Shown in pieces: positions 25,038-34,301 of a stretch of 54,239 bases of DNA; positions within the stretch are counted from its first letter, which is position 1; each line of letters begins with the position of its first letter. The notes below the pieces were generated by a model that did no database searches, was not told the origin of the DNA, and worked only from the letters and a program-made list of their open reading frames with translations. This DNA is from Bacteroidaceae bacterium. GTDB taxonomy: Bacteria > Bacteroidota > Bacteroidia > Bacteroidales > Bacteroidaceae. The stretch covers positions 1 through 54,239 of the forward strand of contig JAILQO010000058.1 in assembly GCA_024698925.1 (NCBI GenBank), in the 5' to 3' direction. Made by a program: the position numbers and the translations under genes.

Positions 25038-26027
25038 TTGAAAATAATACAATCCATACTGAAAATTCTGCTGCCGCTCGCCCTGGGCGTCCTTATCCTT
25101 TGGTGGATGTACCGCGGATTCGACTGGCCGTCGCTCCGCCGTGCCCTCACGAGCGAGATGGACTGGACGTGGATGTGGCTGTCGTTCCCCTTCGGCATCA
25201 TGGCCCAGGTGTTCCGCGCCCTGCGCTGGCAGCAGGTGCTGCGCCCGTTGGGCGAACGTCCGCGCCTGGGCACCAGCATCAACGCCGTGTTCCTCAGCTA
25301 CGCCAGTTCGCTGGTCGTGCCCCGCGTAGGCGAGGTGCTGCGTTGCGGCGTGCTCAAGCGCTACGACGGTGTCAGCTTCAGCCGCGGCGTGGGAACGGTC
25401 GTGACCGAGCGCGTAGTGGATATGGCGCTGATTGCCGTGCTGTCCGCGGCGGTCTTCGTGATGCAGATACCCGTCTTCGTTGATTTCTTCCAGGAGACCG
25501 GCGTCTCGCTGGGCGGCTTCCTCGGGCAGTTCACGCTGACGGGGTGGCTGGTGACCATCGGCAGCGGCGTGGCCGTGCTGGCGACCTCCTACCTGCTGCT
25601 CCGTCACTACAGAATCATGACGCGGGCCCGCGAGGTCGTGAAGGAGCTCATCGAGGGCCTGCTGTCCATCCGCAACGTCGAGGGCCGCGGGCTGTTCATC
25701 TTCTACAGCCTCGCCATCTGGATCTGCTACTTCCTGCATTTCTACCTGACCTTCTTCTGCTTCCAGAGCACGGAGGGCCTGGGCCTGTCCGTCGCGATGG
25801 TGGCCTTCGTCGTGGGCACGTTTGCCGTCCTCGTACCGACCCCGAACGGCGCAGGGCCTTGGCATTTCGCTGTCAAGACGGTACTCATGCTCTACGGCGT
25901 GCCGGGCGACGACGGCGCCCTCTTCGCCCTCATCGTACACACCGTCCAGACGCTACTCGTCGCCGTACTTGGACTCTATGCGACAGCGGCACTGGCACTG
26001 ACCCGCAAGGCCGGTGCTCGGGCCTGA
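25038..26027 (+). CDS. YbhN / LPG synthase-type integral membrane protein, TTG start
   Basis: The 329-residue product has about eight hydrophobic helices and matches the family that includes the flippase-fold half of lysylphosphatidylglycerol synthase and YbhN/AglD-like proteins. Family marks are FRALRWQQVL in the second helix region, SYASSLVVPRVGEVLRCGVL, GVGTVVTERVVDMALIAVL, and VPTPNGAGPWHF near the end. The C-terminal aminoacyltransferase domain of MprF is absent, so a role in moving a lipid or isoprenoid-linked substrate is more likely; this is inference. The frame opens after a stop at 25005 and has no ATG before residue 24, so TTG 25038 is taken as start, 45 bp after its promoter box. 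Confidence 0.8.
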   Translation: MKIIQSILKILLPLALGVLILWWMYRGFDWPSLRRALTSEMDWTWMWLSFPFGIMAQVFRALRWQQVLRPLGERPRLGTSINAVFLSYASSLVVPRVGEVLRCGVLKRYDGVSFSRGVGTVVTERVVDMALIAVLSAAVFVMQIPVFVDFFQETGVSLGGFLGQFTLTGWLVTIGSGVAVLATSYLLLRHYRIMTRAREVVKELIEGLLSIRNVEGRGLFIFYSLAIWICYFLHFYLTFFCFQSTEGLGLSVAMVAFVVGTFAVLVPTPNGAGPWHFAVKTVLMLYGVPGDDGALFALIVHTVQTLLVAVLGLYATAALALTRKAGARA

Positions 26028-26082
26028 ACGCAGATACCTCAAAACGCAATTACTCATCAACTCAATAAAACTATAAACTATC

Positions 26083-27537
26083 ATGACAATCCAAGACCTA
26101 CAACCCAAAGCCGTCTTCGGCAACTTCTACAAACTCACCCAGGTTCCACGCCCCAGCGGCCATCTCGAGAAGATCCAACAGTTCCTGCTGGACTGGGCAG
26201 CCGAACGCGGCATTGAGGCGTTCAAGGACGGCGGCGACAATATCGTCATGCGCAAGCCCGCTACTCCCGGCTTCGAGAACCGCAAGCTCTGCACCATGCA
26301 GGCACACATGGACATGGTGCCCCAGAAGACTGACGAGAGCACGCACAACTTCGAGACCGACCCCATCCAGACATGGATTGACGGCGAATGGCTGAAGGCC
26401 AAAGGCACGACTCTTGGCAGCGACGACGGCATCGGCGTAGCATGCATCATGGCCGTCTTCGAGGACGACACACTCCAGCACGGACCGCTCGAGGCCCTCA
26501 TCACCAGCGACGAGGAGACCTGCATGTGGGGTGTCAACCACCTCGCAGCCGACACGCTCAAGGGCGAAATCCTACTGAACATCGACCACGAGAGCGAAGG
26601 TGAATTCTGCATCGGTTCGGCCGGCGGCGTCAACGTCACCGCCTCGCTGGGCTACAAGGAAGTGGAGACCGACAAGAGCGACATCGCCCTCAAAGTGACC
26701 ATCAGCGGACTCAAGGGCGGACACAGCGGACTGGAGATTAACCAGAACCGCGCCAACGCCAACAAGCTGATGGCCCGCCTGGTCCGTCAGGCCATCGTTG
26801 ACGACGATGCCCGCCTGGCCACTTGGAAGGGCGGCAATATGCGCAATGCCATTCCCCGCACAGCCGAGGCTGTACTCACGATTCCCGCTGACAACGAGGA
26901 CGACCTGCGCGAGTTGGCCGCATACTGCCAGACGACATTCACCGATGAGTACCGCGGCGTGGAGGACGGCGTTGAGATCGCCGTTGAGCGCACAGACCTG
27001 CCCGCCATGCAAGTGCCGCAAGAGGTGCAGGACAACCTCATCAGCGCCATCCTGGCCTGCCACGACGGCGTCCTGCGCAACATCCCCAGCATTCCGCACG
27101 TCGTAGAGACCAGTTCCAATATGGCCATCATCAATATTGGCGGCGGCAATGCCGAGATCCTCATCCTCGCCCGTTCCTCCTGCGACAGCCAGCTGGAGTT
27201 GGAGCAGGAGATGTTCGAGAGCGTATTCGGCATGGCCGGCATGAAGGTAGAGTACAGCGGACAGTACGGAGCCTGGCAGCCTAACTTCGACTCGCCCATC
27301 GCCGCACAGATGGCAGCCCTCTACGAGAGGATGTACCAGAAGCCCGCCAAGGTGGAAGTCGTACATGCAGGTCTGGAGTGCAGCATGATCGGACAGGTAT
27401 ATCCCAAGATGGACCTCATCTCCTTCGGCCCCACGCTCCGCTCGCCCCACACGCCCAACGAGCGCTGCAACATCCCCAGCGTAGGTCGCTTCTGGGAATT
27501 CCTGAAGACCTTGCTGGCCGAGATTCCCGCGAAATAG
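26083..27537 (+). CDS. pepD: aminoacyl-histidine dipeptidase (M20 family)
   Basis: PepD cleaves Xaa-His dipeptides, including beta-alanyl-histidine, in the cytoplasm with two zinc ions. The 484-residue length is typical. Metal-site residues are visible: His75 (TMQAHMDMV), Asp114/Asp115 (LGSDDGIG), Glu144/Glu145 (TSDEETCMWG), Asp168 (LLNIDHESEG) and His428 (VVHAGLECSMIG). The central GGHSGLEINQNRANANKL belongs to the dimerisation/lid domain. No signal peptide. It starts 55 bp after the YbhN-like gene without a visible promoter, so it may be co-transcribed. Confidence 0.93.
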   Translation: MTIQDLQPKAVFGNFYKLTQVPRPSGHLEKIQQFLLDWAAERGIEAFKDGGDNIVMRKPATPGFENRKLCTMQAHMDMVPQKTDESTHNFETDPIQTWIDGEWLKAKGTTLGSDDGIGVACIMAVFEDDTLQHGPLEALITSDEETCMWGVNHLAADTLKGEILLNIDHESEGEFCIGSAGGVNVTASLGYKEVETDKSDIALKVTISGLKGGHSGLEINQNRANANKLMARLVRQAIVDDDARLATWKGGNMRNAIPRTAEAVLTIPADNEDDLRELAAYCQTTFTDEYRGVEDGVEIAVERTDLPAMQVPQEVQDNLISAILACHDGVLRNIPSIPHVVETSSNMAIINIGGGNAEILILARSSCDSQLELEQEMFESVFGMAGMKVEYSGQYGAWQPNFDSPIAAQMAALYERMYQKPAKVEVVHAGLECSMIGQVYPKMDLISFGPTLRSPHTPNERCNIPSVGRFWEFLKTLLAEIPAK

Positions 27538-27543
27538 TAACTG

Positions 27544-27565
27544 ACTCCCCCACCCTGCCAAGGAC
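27544..27565 (-). repeat. G-rich intergenic repeat, inverted copy
   Basis: On the minus strand this reads ccttggcagg...gtgggggagt, related to the sequence at 27691-27717 inside the next gene. The two copies face each other about 130 bp apart. Confidence 0.5.
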
Positions 27566-27620
27566 AGAGCACATACCAGAGCATATACCATTATATATAT
27601 TATAAAGAACCAACGGCAAG

Positions 27621-30600
27621 ATGAAACGCATTCTATCTTTTCTCGCTATCAGCTTGTTCATATTACCAATATACGCAATGGTAACCGCCCCCTCTTTGGC
27701 AGGAAGGGCGGGGGGAGAATCATCCTCATCCTACACCGCGCTTTGGAAAGCAGAGCAGAAGCTGGAGGCCGACGGTAAACCGCAGTCGGCCTACGCCGCC
27801 GTGCTAAAGATCCTGAAGAAGGCGGAAGCCGAGGGCAGACTGGGGCAGGCTATGAGTGCCCGTCTGCACGCGGCCGGCCTGCGTCAGGAGTGGGCTCCCG
27901 ACAGTTTCTTCACGGACATCCAGGCGTTAGAGACTCTTCGGGCACAGGAAAAACGGACGGAGGCGCGCGCCATCTATGCCTCGATTCTTGCCGAGATCTA
28001 TGAGCAGAATCGCCATCGCTCCCAGGCCAAGGGTTTGCGATTCACGAGCGAGGACATGAAGGAATGGACGCGCGAGCAGTATGACAGCGCCGCCACAGCG
28101 AACTGGAAGCTGTCGCTCGCGGACATACCGGCCCTCGCACAAACCCGTAGCAAAGAGTGGCTTCCGTTCATCACACAAGCCACCAATTCCGACTACTTCC
28201 ACCACGACCTGCTGCATATCCTCTGGCAGCGTCTCCGCGATCAGCGCCGTCAGCTTTGGAGCGCCCAAGGGCAGGAGATGATGGCATTAGGTACGGCCGT
28301 CAAGGAAGAGTACATACGGCAACAGAATCGCGAAGCAGAACTGCTGGTGGCATTGGACCTCGTCAACCTCAAGGAGAGCAATCAGTCCCAGCGCGGAACG
28401 TTGGATACCCATCCGACCATCGACGCCTTGCTGGCCTTGAAGGAGAAGTTCGCGGACCTGCCGCTGTGCACGGAAGTGATTCTCCGCCTGTTCCAGACCG
28501 AAGCCCCGGATTCTCTGCGCGAGGCGTGGGCCAAAGAGGCACTGCAGCGCTATCCCCGCTATGCCCGCATCGGCGAGATCAAGAATGAACTGAATGCCTT
28601 GCGTTGTCCGTCTGTCTCATGGACGGGTAACGACGTCTATTATCCGGGCAAGACCTATACATGGAAACTGGCTCACCGCAATGCGACGGCCGTACAGATG
28701 ACCATCTACCGTCTGAAGGACAGTTTCAAGGATGAGCAGGCGAGCAGCGGCAAGCAGTCCATTCGCAACTATCTGAAGGCACACGGCACAGAGGTGCAGC
28801 GCATAGAGCGAAACCTCCGGAACGGGAATCGCTTAGCAACCGTGGAGGATTCCTTCACATGGCAGGCACCCGGTCTGGGACGCTATGCCATCCTTTACAC
28901 GGCAACCACCAACGAGAAGGAAGTGGTGCGCAAGACCGCGACAGACCAATACCACCTGTTCCGCGTTTCCGCCCTGAAGACCATCAAACGGACGCAACAG
29001 GACGGCCGCTTGGAGGTCATCGTCGTAGATGCTATGAGCGGACAGCCCGTTGAAGGCGCTGAGGCTAAAATCGAGGTCATAGATTACAACACAGAGAAAC
29101 GTACCCTCTACGCCAGCGGCAAGAGCAATGCGGAAGGCCGCGTCATGCTACCCCGATTTGCCAACAATGAACGCAGAAGCACGGAACTGTCCGTCGTGAA
29201 AGGCGAAGACCGATGGCTACCGGCAGAGCATCCTTATACCAACTCTTGGATCAGTAGCGACGAGAAACAAACCGCTATTCATCTATACACCGACCGCGCC
29301 ATATACCGCCCAGGCCAAACGGTGCATGTGAGCGGCATTGTCTACACCAAGGAGCATTGGGACGCCGCCGTCATGAGCGGTCAGACGTATGAACTCCTCC
29401 TGCGCGATGCCAATTGGAAGGAAGTGGGTAAACAAAGCGCGAAGACCGACAGCATGGGAGTCTTCGCCGCGGACTTCGTCCTCCCCGAAGGCGGACTGCC
29501 CGGTTACTATCACGTCCAGACCAACGGCGGAGATATCGGGTTCCGCGTAGAAGAATACAAGCGTCCGACCTTTGAAGTCACGATGGACGAGGCGCCAGCC
29601 CTGCAATGGCCGCAGGACAGCATCATGCTAACAGGTAAGGCCATAGGCTATAATGGCGTTCCAGTTCGCATGGCTCGTGTCACAGGCCACTATCAGTTCA
29701 CCTATCCCTATCGGTGGTGGTATCGTCACGATGACTCACCACGTCAGCCCATTGACACAATCCAGACAGACAACGAAGGCGTTTTCCACGTTCACGTACC
29801 TTTAAATCATATACCTGCTGACGCATTAAGGTATGGACTGAATCTGTCGTTAAACGTAGAAGTGCTCAATGCCGCTGGCGAGACCCACGAGGGCAGTTGT
29901 CGCGTCCCGCTCTGCACCACGCCCCTTCGTCTGAACATGACCATGGCGGAACAACAGGAGCGTAGTCGCATCCAGCCTCCGGTCTTTAGCCTGATCACTT
30001 CTACAGGTAAGCCCGCTGAAGGTACCATTACCTGTACGATTCTGCCTGTTGGCCATGATGAAGCGGTCATGTCCGACGTCTCATCCGAAGAGATTAAGCA
30101 CGCTATCAGCACTTTGCCCTCTGGCGATTACGAGCTGCGGGCATTTGCACAGGCGGGCTCTGATACCGCTTCCGCCAAAGCCCGTTTCTATCTCTTCTCC
30201 ATGACGGACACCCGCCTGCCCCGTCATGCTGACAAATGGCTCTACTGCCCTACGGATAGTTTTGACGCGGAGCATCCGGCCCATATCCAAGTGGGCAGTA
30301 GCTTCCAGGACATAGCATTATACTATAGTTTGGTAGGCCCGGAGGGTGTCATCAAGGACGAATTGTTATCCATATCTGACGAGTTGCGCACCATTGAGGT
30401 ACCGTATCAAGCGGATTACGGCGATGGCGTGACAGCTTACTTTGCATTTGTCAAAGAGGGACATTGTTATACGATGTCCCAGCCGCTGAAACTCACCATG
30501 CCCGATCAGCGATTGCGTTGGGAATGGACAAGCTTCCGTGACCGTCTGCATCCCGGCCAGCAAGAAACATGGACGCTACGGCTGACCAAGCCCGACGGAA

Positions 30601-33428
30601 CACCCGCCAATGCCAACCTCATGGCAACGATCTATGATGCCTCGCTGGATCAACTGACGCCTCACGCTTGGAGCCTGTTGGTCAGTCGCTCTCATCACTT
30701 ACGCACGATGCCATGGCGTTCCAACGACTTTTTCCGCTTCGGGAATGCCTTTGAGTATCTGAATTTCACCATGAAGAACTATCCCGTAAAGGATTTAGCC
30801 TTTGATGCCGTTGACGAGACATGGACCTCCGGCCTGTCATTTGGCACAGGGAATAATCTCTATTTCTTTACAGGAAAATCTGTGCGGAGAGCCGCTCGTA
30901 CCAATGGTGCTGTGATGGAAGAAGCTGCCATGGTAGGAGCTCCTGTTCCAGCACCGATGGCCGCCACAAGAGAATTTGCTGGAGGTGTAGTTATGGCAAA
31001 GAATCAGGCTGCAATAGACGGCGTTGAATATGATAGTGCGGGATCTGAGGAAGACGGAATCATCGCTGGACTGAACATTCACGAGTCTGAAAAAGCCACT
31101 GTTCCCTCCCCCGCGCTCCGCACCGATTTCAATGAAACCGCCGCTTTCATGCCGCGTCTTCACAGCAATCCCACTACAGGCGAAGTATCCCTATCCTTTA
31201 CGCTACCAGAGAGCCTGACGACATGGCAATTGCTGGGTGTTGCCCACACTTCCGACATGATGACGGCTGATATCCAAGCGCAGGCCGTTGCTCGCAAGGA
31301 ACTGATGGCCAGTCTGCATCTGCCTCGCTTCCTACGTGCAGGAGACGAAAGCAGTATTCGTGCCACTGTACAGAATCTGACCGCAGAATCTCATAGCGGC
31401 ACAGCCCTGTTGGAAATCTTCGACCCCGAGACTGAGAAAATCATCCTCAAGAAGAAGGTACATTTTACGACCGCTCCACAAGGCGAAACGGTGCTTGCCT
31501 TCGATTACACGCCTACAGAGGATATTCCTATCGTCGCTGTCCGCCTGACCGCGACAACAACTCCACTCAAGAAGAAAGACGCATCTTTCTCTGATGGTGA
31601 ACAGCATTATCTACCCATCCTCTCTGCCAAGGAATGGGTAACAGAGAGCATAGAGATACAAGCCGACAGTATGGGCGTTTTCACGACGGACCTCTCTTCT
31701 CTCTTCAACAACGACAGTCCGACGGCCACACAACGCCGCCTCACGATTGAATATACAACGCACCCCATCTGGAACGTAGTGCAAGCACTCCCCACCCTGC
31801 GCGAGCCTCAGCATGATGACATACTCTCGCTCACCTCAGCATTCTATGCCAACGCGCTCGCTGCACACATTGCGTCAACAACTCCGCGTCTACAGGAAAT
31901 CATTTCTTTATGGAAACAGCAGGGAGCCAATCCCTCGCCTCTTGCCAACAATGAGGAACTGAAGCAGATGATTCTTGACGAAACACCTTGGCTTCGTGAG
32001 GCCAGCAACGACAGTCAGCGTCGTGCGCAGCTCATCGATTTGTTCAATGACAATCTCATCGAGAGTCGCATTGACGGCACATTACAGCGTTTGGCACAGC
32101 GGCAAGAAGCGGACGGCGGTTTCGCATGGTTCTCGGGAATGCACAGTAGCGAACTCATGACACGCCTCGTCTGCATCGAACTCACACACCTACGCTATCT
32201 CACTGGTGGTTATTCTTCCCTCACTAGCACGACGTCCCAACAGGCAAACAGTATTCTGCAACGTGCCTTTGCATACATTGCCAAAGAAAATGCACGTATG
32301 ATCAAAGAAATGAGGAAAGCTGAGTCCAAGGGCACTACCATTAACACAGGCAGTCGTATGAATTTGGATTACATCTATATCACCCAGCGCGCAGGTGTTC
32401 AACTCACCAAAGATCAAAAGGCAGATGTGCGCTATCTCTTAGATCATCTTCAAGGTTCAATGGCCTCCATGAGTAATGATGAGCGCGCAATGGCAGCTAT
32501 CGTTCTACATGACGATGGGCGCAGCAAAGAGGCTCAGCTATATTTCGACTCCATGCGCGAACATCTTACCACTACTTCCGCCCATGGTACATTCTTTGAC
32601 TACGCCGGCGGAAGCTTCACCCCGACGGGCCACAAGATTAGTGTCCACGCAACGGCAATGGAAGCCGTCCGCGAACTGGGTTCCAAAGATAAACGCCTCA
32701 ACAACGGCCTGCGCCGTTGGCTGCTCCAACAGAAACGCACCCAAATGTGGGAGTCCTCCATTTGTACCATCGATGCCATTTATGCACTACTTTCCGATGC
32801 TGCCATCGACCTTGAGAGTACCGCAAAAGACAAGCTAACACTCAACTACGGTCGTCGCAAGGTTTCCGTGTCATCGAATGCTACTTCCCATGTTACATCC
32901 ACCTCCCCCGCTGCCCTCGGCTATATTTGCGAGACCTATACTGATGGCGCAGCCCCCAAGAGTGTTACCATACACCGCAACAGCAATAGCGAAGCCTGGG
33001 GAGCAGTCTATGCACAATATCTGACACCCATCGCAGAAGCTACGGCCCATACTAGCGGGCTCTCTGTCCGTCAGGAATTCAGCAGCCAGACACCTCGTTT
33101 GGGTGATCAACTCACCACGCGCTATATCATCTCAGCTGATCGCGACTTTGAATATGTCTGCCTGCGCACACCGCGCGCTGCTGCTGTCGAACCAGCTGAA
33201 CAGCTATCTGGCTATCGCTATCAAGGCGGTCTTGGCTACTATCGTGCAGTCCATGATGCCCACACCGACTATTTCTTCAGCCACTTGCCCAAAGGTACAT
33301 ACGTCATCGAAGAGAAGGCATTCATTGACCGTACGGGCCATTACGCTTCCGGAATCACCTCCATTCAATGTCTCTATGCACCTGAATATAGGGGCAACGC
33401 GACCTCTACTGAGTTAATGGTCAAATAA
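27621..33428 (+). CDS. alpha-2-macroglobulin family protein without a thioester motif
   Basis: A 1935-residue exported protein (signal MKRILSFLAISLFILPIYA). Family marks are TDRAIYRPGQTVHVSG (about residue 555), the FNETAAFMPRL...GEVSLSFTLPESLTTWQ region (about 1170-1200) and an alpha-helical region at about 1390-1720. Bacterial A2M proteins are thought to trap foreign proteases in the periplasm. Where thioester members have CxEQ just before the helical domain, this one reads LREPQHDDILSLTSAFYANA (about residue 1393), so the covalent trap is absent. The peptide TAPSLAGRAGGE just after the signal comes from a G/C-rich intergenic-type repeat read in frame. Immediately downstream are surE and lpxB. 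The family is firm; the biological role is open. Confidence 0.9.
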   Translation: MKRILSFLAISLFILPIYAMVTAPSLAGRAGGESSSSYTALWKAEQKLEADGKPQSAYAAVLKILKKAEAEGRLGQAMSARLHAAGLRQEWAPDSFFTDIQALETLRAQEKRTEARAIYASILAEIYEQNRHRSQAKGLRFTSEDMKEWTREQYDSAATANWKLSLADIPALAQTRSKEWLPFITQATNSDYFHHDLLHILWQRLRDQRRQLWSAQGQEMMALGTAVKEEYIRQQNREAELLVALDLVNLKESNQSQRGTLDTHPTIDALLALKEKFADLPLCTEVILRLFQTEAPDSLREAWAKEALQRYPRYARIGEIKNELNALRCPSVSWTGNDVYYPGKTYTWKLAHRNATAVQMTIYRLKDSFKDEQASSGKQSIRNYLKAHGTEVQRIERNLRNGNRLATVEDSFTWQAPGLGRYAILYTATTNEKEVVRKTATDQYHLFRVSALKTIKRTQQDGRLEVIVVDAMSGQPVEGAEAKIEVIDYNTEKRTLYASGKSNAEGRVMLPRFANNERRSTELSVVKGEDRWLPAEHPYTNSWISSDEKQTAIHLYTDRAIYRPGQTVHVSGIVYTKEHWDAAVMSGQTYELLLRDANWKEVGKQSAKTDSMGVFAADFVLPEGGLPGYYHVQTNGGDIGFRVEEYKRPTFEVTMDEAPALQWPQDSIMLTGKAIGYNGVPVRMARVTGHYQFTYPYRWWYRHDDSPRQPIDTIQTDNEGVFHVHVPLNHIPADALRYGLNLSLNVEVLNAAGETHEGSCRVPLCTTPLRLNMTMAEQQERSRIQPPVFSLITSTGKPAEGTITCTILPVGHDEAVMSDVSSEEIKHAISTLPSGDYELRAFAQAGSDTASAKARFYLFSMTDTRLPRHADKWLYCPTDSFDAEHPAHIQVGSSFQDIALYYSLVGPEGVIKDELLSISDELRTIEVPYQADYGDGVTAYFAFVKEGHCYTMSQPLKLTMPDQRLRWEWTSFRDRLHPGQQETWTLRLTKPDGTPANANLMATIYDASLDQLTPHAWSLLVSRSHHLRTMPWRSNDFFRFGNAFEYLNFTMKNYPVKDLAFDAVDETWTSGLSFGTGNNLYFFTGKSVRRAARTNGAVMEEAAMVGAPVPAPMAATREFAGGVVMAKNQAAIDGVEYDSAGSEEDGIIAGLNIHESEKATVPSPALRTDFNETAAFMPRLHSNPTTGEVSLSFTLPESLTTWQLLGVAHTSDMMTADIQAQAVARKELMASLHLPRFLRAGDESSIRATVQNLTAESHSGTALLEIFDPETEKIILKKKVHFTTAPQGETVLAFDYTPTEDIPIVAVRLTATTTPLKKKDASFSDGEQHYLPILSAKEWVTESIEIQADSMGVFTTDLSSLFNNDSPTATQRRLTIEYTTHPIWNVVQALPTLREPQHDDILSLTSAFYANALAAHIASTTPRLQEIISLWKQQGANPSPLANNEELKQMILDETPWLREASNDSQRRAQLIDLFNDNLIESRIDGTLQRLAQRQEADGGFAWFSGMHSSELMTRLVCIELTHLRYLTGGYSSLTSTTSQQANSILQRAFAYIAKENARMIKEMRKAESKGTTINTGSRMNLDYIYITQRAGVQLTKDQKADVRYLLDHLQGSMASMSNDERAMAAIVLHDDGRSKEAQLYFDSMREHLTTTSAHGTFFDYAGGSFTPTGHKISVHATAMEAVRELGSKDKRLNNGLRRWLLQQKRTQMWESSICTIDAIYALLSDAAIDLESTAKDKLTLNYGRRKVSVSSNATSHVTSTSPAALGYICETYTDGAAPKSVTIHRNSNSEAWGAVYAQYLTPIAEATAHTSGLSVRQEFSSQTPRLGDQLTTRYIISADRDFEYVCLRTPRAAAVEPAEQLSGYRYQGGLGYYRAVHDAHTDYFFSHLPKGTYVIEEKAFIDRTGHYASGITSIQCLYAPEYRGNATSTELMVK
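27685..27717 (+). repeat. G/C-rich repeat read in frame after the A2M signal peptide
   Basis: ccgccc (27685-27690) and gggcgg (27706-27711) flank tctttggcagg. It encodes TAPSLAGRAGGE and has an inverse relative at 27544-27565. Confidence 0.6.
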
Positions 33429-33458
33429 TCCATCAATCATCATTCATCCATCGAAATC

Positions 33459-34250
33459 TTGAAGACTCCTCTCATCCTCATCACCAACGATGACGGCTAT
33501 CAAGCCGCAGGCATACAAGCGCTAACCTGCGCTGTTTCCACATTCGCAGAAGTTTATGTCGTAGCACCAGATGGTGCTCGTTCAGGCACAGCAGCTTCCA
33601 TTAGCAGCACACAACCCGTTAGCTTCCACGAAGTGAAACCCCTACCCAATGGCTACCCAGCTTCTATTAAACTCTTTGCCTGCACAGGAACACCTGTTGA
33701 TTGTATCAAACTCGCATGGGAACAAATAGTTCCACGTAGGCCAGACTTGATTCTCAGCGGTATCAATCATGGCGACAATGCCAGCATTAGTGTCCATTAC
33801 AGCGGCACTATGGGCGCAGTCCTTGAAGGATGCATGAAAGGAATTCCGTCCATTGGCGTATCGCTTTGGATGCAGCGTGGCCAACGCTATGAAGACATTC
33901 CCGTCTGCGAAGATACGCTCAGTGCCCTCACCGCGCTGTGTCAACGTGTAGCGACAGAGGGTTTGCCTCAGGACATCTGTCTGAACATTAATATCCCACC
34001 CTCCCATGCATTCCGGGGTTGGCAGGTTTGCCGCCAGTCACGTGGATTGTGGGCCTCTGAGTGGGCAGATGCCACGAATCCTCACGGCCAGCGTGCCTTT
34101 TGGCTCACTGGTACTTTTACAGACCTCGAGCCAGAGGCCACTGACACAGACTTCTCTGCCCTTCGCGCCGGCTACTGCTCCATCGTTCCAATAACCATCG
34201 ACATGACCGCTTATGCTGCCATGAATGATATCAACTCCCTCATCTCTTAA
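33459..34250 (+). CDS. surE: 5'/3'-nucleotidase SurE, TTG start
   Basis: SurE dephosphorylates nucleoside 5'- and 3'-monophosphates with a divalent metal. The 263-residue product starts MKTPLILITNDDGYQAAGIQ (when TTG is read as Met), placing the metal aspartates at 11 and 12. Ser in ARSGTAASIS and Asn in LSGINHGDNAS complete the site. The usual family start is M-K-x-L-I-T-N-D-D-G, which supports TTG 33459, 30 bp after the A2M stop. No ATG fits. Likely transcribed with lpxB, 51 bp downstream. Confidence 0.93.
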   Translation: MKTPLILITNDDGYQAAGIQALTCAVSTFAEVYVVAPDGARSGTAASISSTQPVSFHEVKPLPNGYPASIKLFACTGTPVDCIKLAWEQIVPRRPDLILSGINHGDNASISVHYSGTMGAVLEGCMKGIPSIGVSLWMQRGQRYEDIPVCEDTLSALTALCQRVATEGLPQDICLNINIPPSHAFRGWQVCRQSRGLWASEWADATNPHGQRAFWLTGTFTDLEPEATDTDFSALRAGYCSIVPITIDMTAYAAMNDINSLIS

Positions 34251-34301
34251 GTTGTTCACCTATTATTAGCTATATAACCATTTTCGTCAACTCTTGAATC
34301 A

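Noticed and set aside
24882..25940. 352-residue minus-strand ORF
   Set aside because: Antisense to the YbhN-like gene; His/Glu/Ala-rich composition typical of shadows of GC-rich genes.
26572..27591. 339-residue minus-strand ORF
   Set aside because: Shadow of pepD; no promoter or protein family match.
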